A stretch of DNA of 64,000 bases from CAZUGO01 sp964619935 (lineage in GTDB: Bacteria > Planctomycetota > Phycisphaerae > UBA1845 > CAIVHJ01): assembly GCA_964619935.1 (NCBI GenBank), contig CAZUGO010000066.1, forward strand, positions 53,616-117,615. Reading direction: 5' to 3'. Shown here piece after piece: positions 23,469-32,784 of this stretch. Both the position numbers and the translations under genes were made by a program. The first letter of the stretch is position 1; every line of letters begins with the position of its first letter. The notes under the pieces were generated by a model. The model saw nothing but the letters and a program-made list of their open reading frames with translations. It was not told the origin of the DNA and did not search any database.

Positions 23469-25781
23469 ATGGCTGCCGCCCCTGCCAGATTGAGCACCTC
23501 GCTGCGGACTTTGATTCTGTGCCTGTCGTGTCTCGGCCTGCCGCGCAGTGCGGTTGCCGACCAGATGGACAACGACACTCGCGAGCGGGTTCGCAAGGCG
23601 ACTGGGCAGGTCGGCACCGGAGAGAAGGTCCAGGGCGAAGACAGAGTCGAAATCAAAGGCTGGGGCAGCGGCTGGTTCATCAATAACACCGGCTTGATGG
23701 TTACCAATGACCACGTTACCAACCAGGCCCATTACTCCAAGAATCCTACCGAGGCCTTCGAGAACGTCATCAACATTGGCATTCCCCAATACGAGGTGAC
23801 GCTCAACGGCGGCACCGAGGAAGAAAAAACCTACAAGGCCATGTTGATGTATAACAACGAGTCTGCCGACTTGGCCTTGCTCCAGGTCCAAGACACTGAC
23901 GGTGGCCCGCTGTCGACGCCATCGTGCCTGGCACTGTCGCCCTCCAACGAAGTCCGGACCGGCGACCGGGTGTATGTGTTCGGCTATCCCAAAGGTCAGA
24001 AAATGGCCACCAGCAAGGACAAACGGGCCCCGGTGACCGTCAGCGCGGGCAACATCACCCGGATCATGACCTCTCCGGTGGGCCGGATCAAGAAGTTCAA
24101 GTCCGATGCCCAGGCCGCCCAGGGCAACAGCGGCGGTCCGGCGGTCAACGCCGACGGCGATTTGATCGGAGTTCTGGTTGAAGGCGGAGCGGACGTGGAA
24201 ACCAGCGGCGGCGTCTCTGCCGGCCTGATCCCGGCCGACGTGGTCGGCGATATGATTCGGGCCGCCCTGGGGCTCAACAAGATCGAGACCGACTTGGTAC
24301 ATTTCATGCCGTTGCTGATCGATCGGAACATGAACGTCTTCGTGCCCGGCCGGCCGCGGCTGCCCAACCAGGACGTCATCCAGTACAAGAACGACAGCGC
24401 AGAAATGGTCGGCAAGATTACCGCCGATGAAGTCCGCCTGACCACGCCGTTGGGCAAGCTGACCGTGCCGGTCTCGGAAGTTGGATACGTCCTGAACAAC
24501 AACGGCACCGCTCAGTTTCTACTCGACGGCGGTGAGCGCCTGTCGGGTCATGGGGAAAACGTGACCACCAAGTTCATCACCGATCGCGGCACGCCCATTG
24601 ACCTCACCGTCGCCAACATCCGAAGCATCGTGTTGCGAAAACCAGCGTCCCGCGTGGAACTGCCCGATATCGAAGCGTTGACCATCGACGGCGAAGGCTG
24701 CCGCCTGTTCATCAAGGACGTCGAGGGCCTGGTCAAGTTTGAGGACGACACGGCCGGCGTTACGGAGTTTGAACTGCAGCGGATCCGCAAGATCTCGTCG
24801 GAATACTACAAGCACGTCATCCACAAGATCGACGGATCGCGGTTAACCGGCAAGCTGCTGCCGCACACCCTGCGGGCGACCCTGGCGATCAGCGGCCGAC
24901 CCATCGAATTCACCCTGGAGAACCTCAAGGATCGCAGCACCTTCATCCGGCGGAGCAACCCTGCCAGGCAGGACGGCGTCATGCCACCGCTCAGCCAGCG
25001 TCTGGAGATCGACGATTTCGACCTGGAAGCAGTAGCCCAGGCCCTCGATGATGGCAATTGGCAGAAAGCCGGCGCTTTGCTGGACGAACTGATGGACGAG
25101 GCCTCCCTGCGAAGCCGGACCAAGCCGGTGCGCCAGCAGGTTGAAGTCCTGTACGCCGAGTACCTGCTGCGCAAAGGCGACTTTGTGGGAGCCGAGAGCC
25201 AGTTCGGTCGGTTGCGCCGGGCGGCCATCACCGGCGTGCAGTCCTACGCGTTGGGGCGGCATCACCTGCTCAAGCAATTCCCCGACGGCCAGTTTCGCGG
25301 TCGGCCCTTGAGTGACCCGGAGGTGTTCGACCAGGCCGCGCTGCAGACGTCCAACGCAATCGTCGATTCCGCCCTGGAGGTCATGGTCGCCCACGGAAAA
25401 TCCGATATCCGGCGATACAACGACTGGAAGAACCTTGAATCGAAGACCGCCAGGATGGAGAAAGACCTGGTCATCGCCGCCAGCATGACCCATGGCCGGG
25501 CCGAGCGCGCCATGTTCCAGATGCTGCGGTTCCGGCAGAACCGCAACTGGGCTGCCCTGAGGATGTTGTTCAATGAGGCCGAAGCCCTGATCAACGATAT
25601 CCGGACCCGCCAGGCCAATCGCCAGAATACCGAAAGTCTGGCCGGCAAGTTACGCCGCATCCAATCCCAGATCGCCACCATTCAATTGAGCTATGCCGAA
25701 CTCCGCGGAACCATGGATCCGTTGACCGGCGACCTGGGCTACCGTGTGGATGACCCAGACGCCAGCGCGTTTCTGCCGTAG
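23469..25781 (+). CDS. Secreted trypsin-like serine protease (S1C-like) with long C-terminal extension
   Basis: 770 residues from ATG 23469, chosen because the signal peptide (ending PRSAVA) starts there; the frame is open to 23382. The catalytic triad is visible: TNDHV (His ~82), SADLALLQV (Asp ~134), QGNSGGPAV (Ser ~221), as in DegP/HtrA-type proteases. No PDZ domain is evident. Instead there is a beta-rich repeat region (about 280-510; the phrases EVRLTTPLGKLTVPVSEV and LRATLAISGRPIEFTLENL suggest repeated units) and a helical, TPR-like C-terminus (about 520-760). Probably a periplasmic or exported quality-control protease; targets unknown. Confidence 0.85.
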   Translation: MAAAPARLSTSLRTLILCLSCLGLPRSAVADQMDNDTRERVRKATGQVGTGEKVQGEDRVEIKGWGSGWFINNTGLMVTNDHVTNQAHYSKNPTEAFENVINIGIPQYEVTLNGGTEEEKTYKAMLMYNNESADLALLQVQDTDGGPLSTPSCLALSPSNEVRTGDRVYVFGYPKGQKMATSKDKRAPVTVSAGNITRIMTSPVGRIKKFKSDAQAAQGNSGGPAVNADGDLIGVLVEGGADVETSGGVSAGLIPADVVGDMIRAALGLNKIETDLVHFMPLLIDRNMNVFVPGRPRLPNQDVIQYKNDSAEMVGKITADEVRLTTPLGKLTVPVSEVGYVLNNNGTAQFLLDGGERLSGHGENVTTKFITDRGTPIDLTVANIRSIVLRKPASRVELPDIEALTIDGEGCRLFIKDVEGLVKFEDDTAGVTEFELQRIRKISSEYYKHVIHKIDGSRLTGKLLPHTLRATLAISGRPIEFTLENLKDRSTFIRRSNPARQDGVMPPLSQRLEIDDFDLEAVAQALDDGNWQKAGALLDELMDEASLRSRTKPVRQQVEVLYAEYLLRKGDFVGAESQFGRLRRAAITGVQSYALGRHHLLKQFPDGQFRGRPLSDPEVFDQAALQTSNAIVDSALEVMVAHGKSDIRRYNDWKNLESKTARMEKDLVIAASMTHGRAERAMFQMLRFRQNRNWAALRMLFNEAEALINDIRTRQANRQNTESLAGKLRRIQSQIATIQLSYAELRGTMDPLTGDLGYRVDDPDASAFLP

Positions 25782-26028
25782 GGTTCCCCCGCTCCTCCGA
25801 ATCGAGATGGCTCCGGGTCGTTCGGATTATCCGGTTCGCAAGACCACGCGCGACAATCAGGGCACGGACTCCGGTGTGCACCACTCACCTGCCGGTGAAC
25901 GTGTTGCGCTGGTCTGGCAGATCACCGCCCAGCCTTGGTTGTTCGAGGATGGCCGTTGGAATGGACCCCGACTTTCTCGACCGGTTGTCCGCGCTTTGCG
26001 AACAGGGATCCGCTCCTGACCGAGCCCC

Positions 26029-28194
26029 TCAGATTGGTGATTCGGGATCCTCCTGAGACGCTTTCATCTCCGCAACGCCTTGCGGGCTGCCGACCACGAC
26101 AATGCTGTCTTGCGGCTGGAGCACGTCCGAAGCCCGGGGCGAAGTGAGTTGCGCGCTGCCGCGCTGAATGCCGATCACGGTCACGCCGTAGCGGCTGCGG
26201 AAATTCAGGTCCGCAAGGGACTTGCCGGCCCAGCCGGAATCCAGAGGAATGCGGATCTCGTCGGCTCCGAAGGCGCTGGCCTGGTCTTGAGGCGCACCCA
26301 GCTCACGCTGCCGCAGATGATCGATGGCCGGACCGGCCTGTTCCGGTGAACACAACAGCACGATGCGGTCACCCGGGTACATCCGGAAATCGGGGCCGGG
26401 GTTGAAGTTGACCTTGCCCGCTCGGCTGACCGCCAGCACGGAAACCCCCAACTCTTGCCGAATGTCCAGTTCGCGCAGCGTCTTTCCAGTGAACACCGAC
26501 CCGGGTTGCAGGGACACCTCCTCCAGTACCGCGGGCCAGTCCCGCAGGCCGGGCAACGACTGGATGGCCCCGGTGACGGCCTCGACCGCCTGTTCGGCGG
26601 CATCGTTGAACGGCTGCAATACCAGGTGCGCTCCGAGTCGGTGGTACGTCCGGGCGTCCGCCGGATCTCCGGCGCTCAAGGCGACACGACCGTTGAACGC
26701 TGCTGCGGCCAGCAGATGAAACAGCGAGACATTGATGTCGTAATCGCGGATGGAACACAGCACCCATCTGGCCTTGTCCAGCGGGAGTTGAGCCAGCATC
26801 TCCGGATCGCCAACGTCTCCGTACAGCACCGGCAGACCCATGTACCGGCCGCGATCCAGGGCTTGCGGGTCGAAATCAACCGCCAGCAGATGCCACCCAT
26901 GTTGCTTGAGCCGGGCGGCGATGGCGCTGCCGTAATTGCCCAGCCCCATCACGATGATCAGGTGACGGTCCGCCGGGGCCGACTCCGCTCCCGCCGGCGC
27001 CTCGCGGTAGGGATTGGAGCGCTCGAAGATGCTCAGGATCCCGGACAGCCGGGCGTAGAGCGGGCCGGAGTACAAGATCATGTAGGTCGAGGCGAAGATG
27101 GTCACCAGTCCAACCAGGGTGATCAGGCTCATGGCCGAGCTGTCGATGTGCCCGAGGCTCAGACCCAATGCGGCAAGGATGAGCGAGAATTCGCTGATCT
27201 GCGCCACCGCCAGGCCGGACATGAAGCCGGTGCGCTTGCGGTAGCCCATCAAGCCCATGATGACCAGGACGATCACCGGATTGCCGATCAGCACGAACAC
27301 CGAAAAGGCCGACGCCTTGCCCAACTGCGCCCCCAGCGCCGACAGGTCCAACTGCACGCCCAGGTTGATGAAGAAGAACAGCAGCAGGAAATCCCGCAAC
27401 ACCACCAGTCGCGCTCCGATGGCATCTCGCTGCTGGGTCGACGCCAGCGAGATGCCGGCCAGGAACGCCCCGACTTCCTTGCTGAAGCCGAGCAACTCAG
27501 CCGTGGACGACAGGGTGATCGCCCAGGTGATCGCGAACAGCACCAGCAGTTCCTGCGATCGGGCGATGTAGTTGAGGGCGTAGGGCAGGACCCAGCGCAT
27601 CAGGGCGACGACTGCCCCGAGCATCAGTAGCCCTTTCCCGAGAATCCACAGCGACTCCGTGAGGAAGCCTGCTCCCCGGCCTCCGCCGAACGCCGTCAAT
27701 CCGATCAAGGCCAGGATCGCCACGATGTCCTGGACGATCAGGAACCCGACGGCGATTCGCCCATGGAGCGAGTCGATCTCTTTCTTATCCGACAGCAGCT
27801 TGACGATGATGATCGTGCTCGAGAAGGTCAGGGCGACCGCCACGTATACGGCCGCCACGACCTGCATCCCGAACCCCAGGGCGATCAAGAACCCGATCGC
27901 TGACGTGAAGACAACCTGGCCCAGCCCGGTCGCCAGGGCCACCGGACCGACGGTGCGGATCATGGCCACATCCAGGCGAAGACCCACCACGAACAACAGC
28001 AGTGAAATTCCGATGCTGGCGAGCAACTCGATCTGCTGGACGTCCTTGACCAGTCCGATCACAGATGGGCCGACGACAATACCCGCGAACAGGAACGAGA
28101 TGATCAGCGGTTGGCGGAGCTTCAGCCCAACCGCTGCGATGGCAGCGGCAACCGCCAGGACCCCGGCGACTTCAGCAAACGGTGTCCATTCCAT
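26029..28194 (-). CDS. Kef-type monovalent cation:proton antiporter with RCK domains (CPA2)
   Basis: 721 residues. About 12 TM segments form a Na+/H+-exchanger fold (LLLFVVGLRLDVAMI; TFSSTIIIVKLLSDKKEIDS; FLIVQDIVAILALIGL with the QD pair used in CPA2 transport). From about residue 405 comes a TrkA-N/RCK nucleotide-binding domain (HLIIVMGLGNYGSAIAARLK, a G-x-G-x-x-G variant), then two TrkA-C domains (starting near 555 and 640). Likely expels K+ or Na+ in exchange for H+, gated by the cytoplasmic ligand domain. The plus-strand frames opposite it are shadows. Confidence 0.92.
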   Translation of the reverse strand: MEWTPFAEVAGVLAVAAAIAAVGLKLRQPLIISFLFAGIVVGPSVIGLVKDVQQIELLASIGISLLLFVVGLRLDVAMIRTVGPVALATGLGQVVFTSAIGFLIALGFGMQVVAAVYVAVALTFSSTIIIVKLLSDKKEIDSLHGRIAVGFLIVQDIVAILALIGLTAFGGGRGAGFLTESLWILGKGLLMLGAVVALMRWVLPYALNYIARSQELLVLFAITWAITLSSTAELLGFSKEVGAFLAGISLASTQQRDAIGARLVVLRDFLLLFFFINLGVQLDLSALGAQLGKASAFSVFVLIGNPVIVLVIMGLMGYRKRTGFMSGLAVAQISEFSLILAALGLSLGHIDSSAMSLITLVGLVTIFASTYMILYSGPLYARLSGILSIFERSNPYREAPAGAESAPADRHLIIVMGLGNYGSAIAARLKQHGWHLLAVDFDPQALDRGRYMGLPVLYGDVGDPEMLAQLPLDKARWVLCSIRDYDINVSLFHLLAAAAFNGRVALSAGDPADARTYHRLGAHLVLQPFNDAAEQAVEAVTGAIQSLPGLRDWPAVLEEVSLQPGSVFTGKTLRELDIRQELGVSVLAVSRAGKVNFNPGPDFRMYPGDRIVLLCSPEQAGPAIDHLRQRELGAPQDQASAFGADEIRIPLDSGWAGKSLADLNFRSRYGVTVIGIQRGSAQLTSPRASDVLQPQDSIVVVGSPQGVAEMKASQEDPESPI

Positions 28195-28486
28195 GCAGTG
28201 CCCTTGCCCTCCTGATCATGCTCCAGGGGTCGGTCGCGGGGAGACTTCGGCGAGGCTTCGCGCGCAGCAGCGCCAGGCCAGGCAATACCTTAGCGGCGAT
28301 GCGGGTTCGCGGCAATTGGTCCGGCCACGGGCAGGACCCGGCGGACGAACGGAGTCACTTCAGGTCCTGCGGCAGGTCCTGGCTCAACCGCCGCTGTGGA
28401 CACCCGCAGCCGGGGCTGCCCCGAGCCTGGCTGGGGCTGGGTGCTGCCAGTGTCGCGGGAGGTGATCCCCGTTTACAATCGCGAAC
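28195..28486. other. Upstream region between divergent antiporter and HupE-like genes
   Basis: No gene seen. At the right end TACAAT (28474-28479) lies 7 nt before the ATG of a 46-codon frame. Confidence 0.4.
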
Positions 28487-28627
28487 ATGAGCGACCTCGA
28501 TCTGGAACTCGTGCGCGTGCCCCTGGCAGCCGGGGCGGCGGATAGCGCAAACCCAGACCATGCTTCACCGCGGATCCCGCCCGAGCCGTCGACCCGAGCA
28601 CGCGCACGCAGCGGTCGGCCGTCATGA
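28487..28627 (+). CDS. Possible 46-residue leader ORF before the HupE-like gene
   Basis: MSDLDLELVRVPLAAGAADS, then a Pro/Arg-rich tail. Its TGA overlaps the ATG of the HupE-like gene (ATGA at 28624). A TACAAT box ends 7 nt before its ATG, so the mRNA may start at the codon itself. No homology recognised. It may be a coupling leader peptide rather than a functional protein. Confidence 0.35.
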   Translation: MSDLDLELVRVPLAAGAADSANPDHASPRIPPEPSTRARARSGRPS

Positions 28628-29751
28628 GGGGTCTTTCGGGGTGGGCGCTCTTTGCGATGGGCGCCTGCGGGTGCTTCCTGTGCCCGTCCGCCTCCGGGCA
28701 CGATTTCACCTTCACGCAGGTCGTTGCGGTCATCAAGGCGGATGGCAGCTACCTGATTGACATGCGCCTGGACGTCGATGCCTTGGCGCTCGGAGTGCCG
28801 TCAACCGTGCCCTCGGCTGAGATTGCCGCCGCGCTACGGGCGTTGTCTCCGAACGAACGAGACCGCGCCATCGAACAGGCCCGAGACACCCTCCGGCGAC
28901 GTGTCAGAATCCGTTTCGATGGCCGGAAAGCGGCGCCCACCGTAACCTTTCCCGAACACGACCACCCGCTCAATGCACCCGGCGCCGAACCCACGGTCTT
29001 GGGCACGACCGCACGACTCAGCGGGCGATATCCGGACGGTGCCACCCACTTCACCTTCGGCGCTTCGCGGGCATTCAACGCGGTCCACTTGACGATTCTT
29101 GACGAAGTCAGCGCCGGCGGTGTGCAAGACGCCCTGGGCGCGGGCCAGGATTCTGCACCCTACCGGCTCCACGAAGCCGCCCTCGAGCCCCGGCGATTCG
29201 TGGTCGGTCGATACCTGGTGCTGGGCTTCGAGCACATCCTTCCGAAAGGGCTGGACCATATTGTATTTGTCCTGGGGCTGTATTTGTTGAGCGCCCGATT
29301 TCGGCCCCTGCTCTTGCAGGTCACGGCGTTCACCGTGGCCCACTCCGTGACGCTGGCTTTGTCACTGACCGGGGTCGCGTCGCTGCCGTCGGGCATCGTG
29401 GAACCGCTCATTGCGGTATCGATCCTGTACGTGGGGGTGGAAAACCTCTGCGTTCGCGACTTGAAGCCGTGGCGCCCTGCCGTCGTTTTTCTGTTTGGTT
29501 TGCTCCACGGAATGGGCTTCGCAGGCGTACTCCACGAACTGGGCCTGCCGGACGGCCAGGTCGGATCCGCCTTGGTGGGCTTCAATGTGGGCGTCGAGTT
29601 GGGACAACTCGCCGTCGTTGCAATCGCTTTTGGTGCCGTGGGCTGGTTCCGTGATCGAGCGTGGTACCGCGCGGCGATCATCCGCCCGCTGTCGTTCGCC
29701 ATCGCAGTCGCAGGATTGTATTGGGCCGTACAGCGAACCCTGGCAGAGTGA
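28624..29751 (+). CDS. HupE/UreJ-like membrane protein with extracytoplasmic N-terminal domain
   Basis: 375 residues. A signal peptide (about 1-25) and a soluble domain of ~160 residues precede the membrane part. That part begins with GFEHILPKGLDHIVFVLGLY and has six to seven TM helices, with LLHGMGFAGVLHELG as a further His-containing motif. The H-x3-G-x-DH-x2-F signature and C-terminal pattern are typical of the HupE/UreJ_2 group, related to nickel/cobalt permeases. The His/Asp residues suggest a metal (Ni/Co) role; no hydrogenase or urease gene is nearby, so the substrate is uncertain. The start overlaps the leader frame. Confidence 0.8.
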   Translation: MRGLSGWALFAMGACGCFLCPSASGHDFTFTQVVAVIKADGSYLIDMRLDVDALALGVPSTVPSAEIAAALRALSPNERDRAIEQARDTLRRRVRIRFDGRKAAPTVTFPEHDHPLNAPGAEPTVLGTTARLSGRYPDGATHFTFGASRAFNAVHLTILDEVSAGGVQDALGAGQDSAPYRLHEAALEPRRFVVGRYLVLGFEHILPKGLDHIVFVLGLYLLSARFRPLLLQVTAFTVAHSVTLALSLTGVASLPSGIVEPLIAVSILYVGVENLCVRDLKPWRPAVVFLFGLLHGMGFAGVLHELGLPDGQVGSALVGFNVGVELGQLAVVAIAFGAVGWFRDRAWYRAAIIRPLSFAIAVAGLYWAVQRTLAE

Positions 29752-29847
29752 CTCGCGACTTGCGACGGCGCCCGGCGTTGACCCCGTTGCAGCGCGGGCA
29801 GGATGGTGGCGTGATCCAGGTGAGGGTACAACCGTTCGAGGTCGGAT

Positions 29848-30465
29848 CTAGTCCCAGGACAGCTCCTTGAGCAGGTGCTCAAACGCTTCGGTCCGTTTCT
29901 CGGCGCGCTGCATGCCGTCTTTCAGGGGTTCGACCACGGGCCCCATCCGGTCGGGCACACCGCACAGCCGTCCGCCGACCTCCAGGGGCTTGGCCTCCGG
30001 AAGGCTGCCGCCTGCCGGCGGGTTGCCGTCCGACGGTTGCAACTGGCTGCGAATCCGCTCCAGTTGATAGATGATCATGCGGCTTTGGCCCAGCGTCTTG
30101 GAATCGGCCCGGTCGATGCGGCTGAGGGAGGTCTTGACCTCAGTACGCAAGGTTTCCAACTGCGTATCCACGGCATTGGCCACCGTCCGCAAGTAGTCCA
30201 GCATGTCCATGAGGTTCTGCTCGAGCAGCTCGGTTCGTTGCCGCAGCGCTTCCGGATCGCTGTGCCGCGTGCGCCACAACACTTCGGACAGCCGCTTGTC
30301 CACGGATTCCCAGCCGCGGACGAACCGGCCGTGCATCCGCAACAGCACCATCGACAAGGCGGCTAGAAGGCAACTGATCGTCACGACGAACACCACGGCG
30401 ATTCCCGGCTCGATGCCCCTCAGGACATCGACACCAGGCAGGGCGATTTGTGACACAACGTCCAT
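29848..30465 (-). CDS. Single-pass membrane protein with coiled coil, unknown function
   Basis: 205 residues, GAGGAGAT 6 nt before the ATG. One TM segment near residues 20-42 (GIAVVFVVTISCLLAALSMV) is followed by a cytoplasmic helical region with strong heptad character (about 50-140), a Pro/Gly-rich break (SDGNPPAGGSLPEAKPLEVG) and a final amphipathic helix. No catalytic motif. It resembles small scaffold or envelope coiled-coil proteins in shape only. Convergent to the HupE-like gene. Confidence 0.7.
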   Translation of the reverse strand: MDVVSQIALPGVDVLRGIEPGIAVVFVVTISCLLAALSMVLLRMHGRFVRGWESVDKRLSEVLWRTRHSDPEALRQRTELLEQNLMDMLDYLRTVANAVDTQLETLRTEVKTSLSRIDRADSKTLGQSRMIIYQLERIRSQLQPSDGNPPAGGSLPEAKPLEVGGRLCGVPDRMGPVVEPLKDGMQRAEKRTEAFEHLLKELSWD

Positions 30466-30558
30466 GGGATCTCCTCGCTGAGCTTCCTGTCTTATCGGCC
30501 CATCGCCGGCCGCGGTCCAATAGAGTGCCAGTTCATGAACCGCCTGGCGACGGCGGGC

Positions 30559-31233
30559 TCATGCCGCCGGTGGCTCGAACCAGTCGGCGATCTGCGGCAG
30601 GGCCTTCCGCGTGATGTTGGGCACCGTGCAGTCCGGCGCCGGATACCCGATCGGCAGCAGCACGAACGGGGTTTCACTTATCGGACGCCGGCAGATTTGG
30701 CGCAGGAAACCCATGGGGGCCGGGGTGTGGGTCAGCGTCACCAGACCGGCGCGATGGGCCGCAGCAATCAGCATCCCGACGGCGATGCCCACCGACTCGG
30801 TTGAGTAGTACATCTTCTGCGGCCTGTCGCCGATGAGCTCCCAGCGGCGGCGAAAAACGACGATCAGCCAGGGAGCGACTTCCAGGAAGGGCTTGCGCCA
30901 ATCGGTGCCCAGGGGTTCCAGGGCTTGGAGCCATTCGGCCGGCGCCCGGTGTTCGTAGAATTCCCGTTCGGCCTGCTCGGCCGCCGACCGGATCTGCTGT
31001 TTCATCCGCGGGTCGGAAATGATCGAGAAGTGCCAGGGCTGCAGGTTGGCTCCGGACGGGGCCGTTCCGGCGATGCCCACCAGGTGCTCGATCATCTCCC
31101 GGGGAACCGCCCGCTCCCCAAAAAACCGAACGCTGCGCCGCTGCCGGGCCAAGGCATATTCGCGGCGCAAACGCGCCAGCGATTCCGCCGCCGAAAGCGA
31201 CGCCGCATGATAAGGAATGTGTGCTGGATCCAT
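30559..31233 (-). CDS. Nitroreductase-family flavoprotein (iodotyrosine-deiodinase-like)
   Basis: 224 residues from ATG 31233, which has GGAGG about 10 nt upstream; longer frames to 31398 look non-coding. FMN-binding segments are present: RRSVRFFGERAVPREMIEHL (RRS...F..), APSGANLQPWHFSII, and the C-terminal GLVTLTHTPAPMGFLRQIC with VLLPIGYPAPDC. The pattern is nearest the IYD-like subgroup, which reductively removes halides or reduces nitro groups using NAD(P)H. The real substrate cannot be told. Confidence 0.88.
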   Translation of the reverse strand: MDPAHIPYHAASLSAAESLARLRREYALARQRRSVRFFGERAVPREMIEHLVGIAGTAPSGANLQPWHFSIISDPRMKQQIRSAAEQAEREFYEHRAPAEWLQALEPLGTDWRKPFLEVAPWLIVVFRRRWELIGDRPQKMYYSTESVGIAVGMLIAAAHRAGLVTLTHTPAPMGFLRQICRRPISETPFVLLPIGYPAPDCTVPNITRKALPQIADWFEPPAA

Positions 31234-31279
31234 CGGGCGGCGCCTCCAGTAGACCTGTGGGTCAGCGGCGGTCCGCACC

Positions 31280-31285
31280 ATTATA
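31280..31285 (-). promoter_or_regulatory. Candidate -10 box of nitroreductase gene
   Basis: TATAAT on the minus strand (context CCCTTATAATGG), about 47 nt before the start codon. No clear -35 hexamer. Confidence 0.35.
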
Positions 31286-31451
31286 AGGGCGCTGGGCCCG
31301 GCGGTATGAGCCAAGGGAGGCCGGCGGCGGCCGGGTCCGGCGGTCGCCCGCCCAGCCAGGAGGTCAGCACCCGGGTGCTCCCGGGCGGCTGCCTGCACCC
31401 GCCTCTTTCGGCATCGGGAGGCCGGCGGACCCCTGTCCGACCGGCTTCGGG

Positions 31452-32462
31452 TCAGGATCGCGGATGCGATTCTTCGTACGCTTCACGAACCTTGCGGTTG
31501 ATCAGATGGGTATACGCCTGGGTGGTGGAAATGGACTGGTGGCCCAGCAGCTCCTGGACACTGCGCAGGTCGGCGCCGTTGTTCAGCATATGGGTGGCAA
31601 AGCTGTGCCGCAGGGTGTGCGGGCTGACCGACGGATCCAGTCCGGCTTCCTGGAGGTACTTGTCCAGTTTGCGGCGGACACTGCGGGTGCTCAGCCGGCT
31701 GCCGTGCTTGTTGATGAACAACACTTCGGGGTCGAACTGGTGCGTCCGCGGGTCGGTCCGGCGGATTTCCAGATAGCGCCGCAGGGCACCGAGCGCCGAA
31801 GGCGACACCGGCGAAATGCGCTCCTTCTTACCCTTGCCGCGCACCCGGATGCTCTCGCCGAGGAAGTCGACGTCGTCCAGCCGCAGGTCGACCAGCTCGC
31901 TGACCCGCACGCCGGTCGAGAACATCACCTCGAGCATGGCCCGGTCGCGCGAGCCCAGCAGGGTGGTGTCGTCGGGCGCCTGCAGCAGCCGCAGAATCTG
32001 ATCCAGTTCCAGGTACTTCGGCAGCCGCTTCTCCTGCTTCGGGGTCCGGATGGAGGCCAGCGGATTGTTGGTGACGTAGCCGCGCCGCAGGCAGAATTTG
32101 TAGAAGCTGCGCAGGGTGGCCAGCTTGCGGGCGGTGGTCGACTTGGAGTAGTCCTGCTGATCGAGATACAACAGGAAGCGGCGGATTTCTTCGGGGTCGA
32201 TCTTCAGCAGCTTGTCCTGCAGTTCGCTCTGCGAGGCGCTGGCCTGGCGCGTGCCGCGCGGTTCGGCCGGTCCGGCCCCGAACGCCGGCTTGGAATCGTA
32301 GGGCGCCAGCGGTGCCGGGGCGCTGGCCGCCGATTCCTCCTGGAAAAGGAACCAGCAGAATTGCTGCAGATCGGCGGCATAACACTTCGCGGTGTGTGGT
32401 GAGAAATGCCGCTCGAACTTCAGGTAGTTCAAGAACTCTTGGATGAGTGGATTCTCGTTCAT
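31452..32462 (-). CDS. xerC: Tyrosine recombinase XerC/XerD-like
   Basis: 336 residues from ATG 32462. The N-terminal SAM-like core-binding domain (IQEFLNYLKFERHFSPHTAK) is interrupted by an unusual Ala/Ser/Pro-rich insertion of about 45 residues (EESAASAPAPLAPYDSKPAF onward) before DPEEIRRFLLYLDQ. The catalytic domain has the first Arg in STGVRVSELVDLRL (~187), SPHTLRHSFATHMLNNG (H-x-x-R, ~290), LLGHQSIS (His ~314) and TTQAYTHL (Tyr nucleophile ~323). It is likely the chromosome-dimer resolution enzyme acting at dif. XerC rather than XerD is a guess. Confidence 0.85.
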   Translation of the reverse strand: MNENPLIQEFLNYLKFERHFSPHTAKCYAADLQQFCWFLFQEESAASAPAPLAPYDSKPAFGAGPAEPRGTRQASASQSELQDKLLKIDPEEIRRFLLYLDQQDYSKSTTARKLATLRSFYKFCLRRGYVTNNPLASIRTPKQEKRLPKYLELDQILRLLQAPDDTTLLGSRDRAMLEVMFSTGVRVSELVDLRLDDVDFLGESIRVRGKGKKERISPVSPSALGALRRYLEIRRTDPRTHQFDPEVLFINKHGSRLSTRSVRRKLDKYLQEAGLDPSVSPHTLRHSFATHMLNNGADLRSVQELLGHQSISTTQAYTHLINRKVREAYEESHPRS

Positions 32463-32565
32463 GATTGTCATGTACGTCCGCTGGCGGCGACAACCCGTAG
32501 CAGCATGTCTGCTGCCACCCGTTCGGAGCATCGCTATCCGCATCCTGCCGATAGCACGGATTCTC

Positions 32566-32784
32566 TCAACTGTGCGGCGAAGTGCTGATGTTGTCCAGCT
32601 CGCTTTCGAGTCGCCGCCCCATCTGGTAGCTCAGGACGGCGGCATCAAACCAGTCGAAGTTCGAGCCTGATCTGCCGGCCAATGCTGCGAAGCAGTTGAT
32701 CACTTCGGCCTCGGTTCCCGATTGATAGCGAAACACAAACCGTTGAGAACCTTTCACCAGCGAAAGTTGCCTGGTCACGCTCAT
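32566..32784 (-). CDS. Small protein of unknown function (72 aa)
   Basis: MSVTRQLSLVKGSQRFVFRY, then GTEAEVINCFAALAGR and WFDAAVLSYQMGRRLESEL. No signal peptide or TM. Its ATG overlaps the stop of the upstream lipoprotein gene (ATGA at 32781), so it is made with it. I do not recognise the family; short proteins of this type seem common in planctomycetes. The aromatic and charged pattern suggests a folded alpha/beta protein. Confidence 0.7.
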   Translation of the reverse strand: MSVTRQLSLVKGSQRFVFRYQSGTEAEVINCFAALAGRSGSNFDWFDAAVLSYQMGRRLESELDNISTSPHS

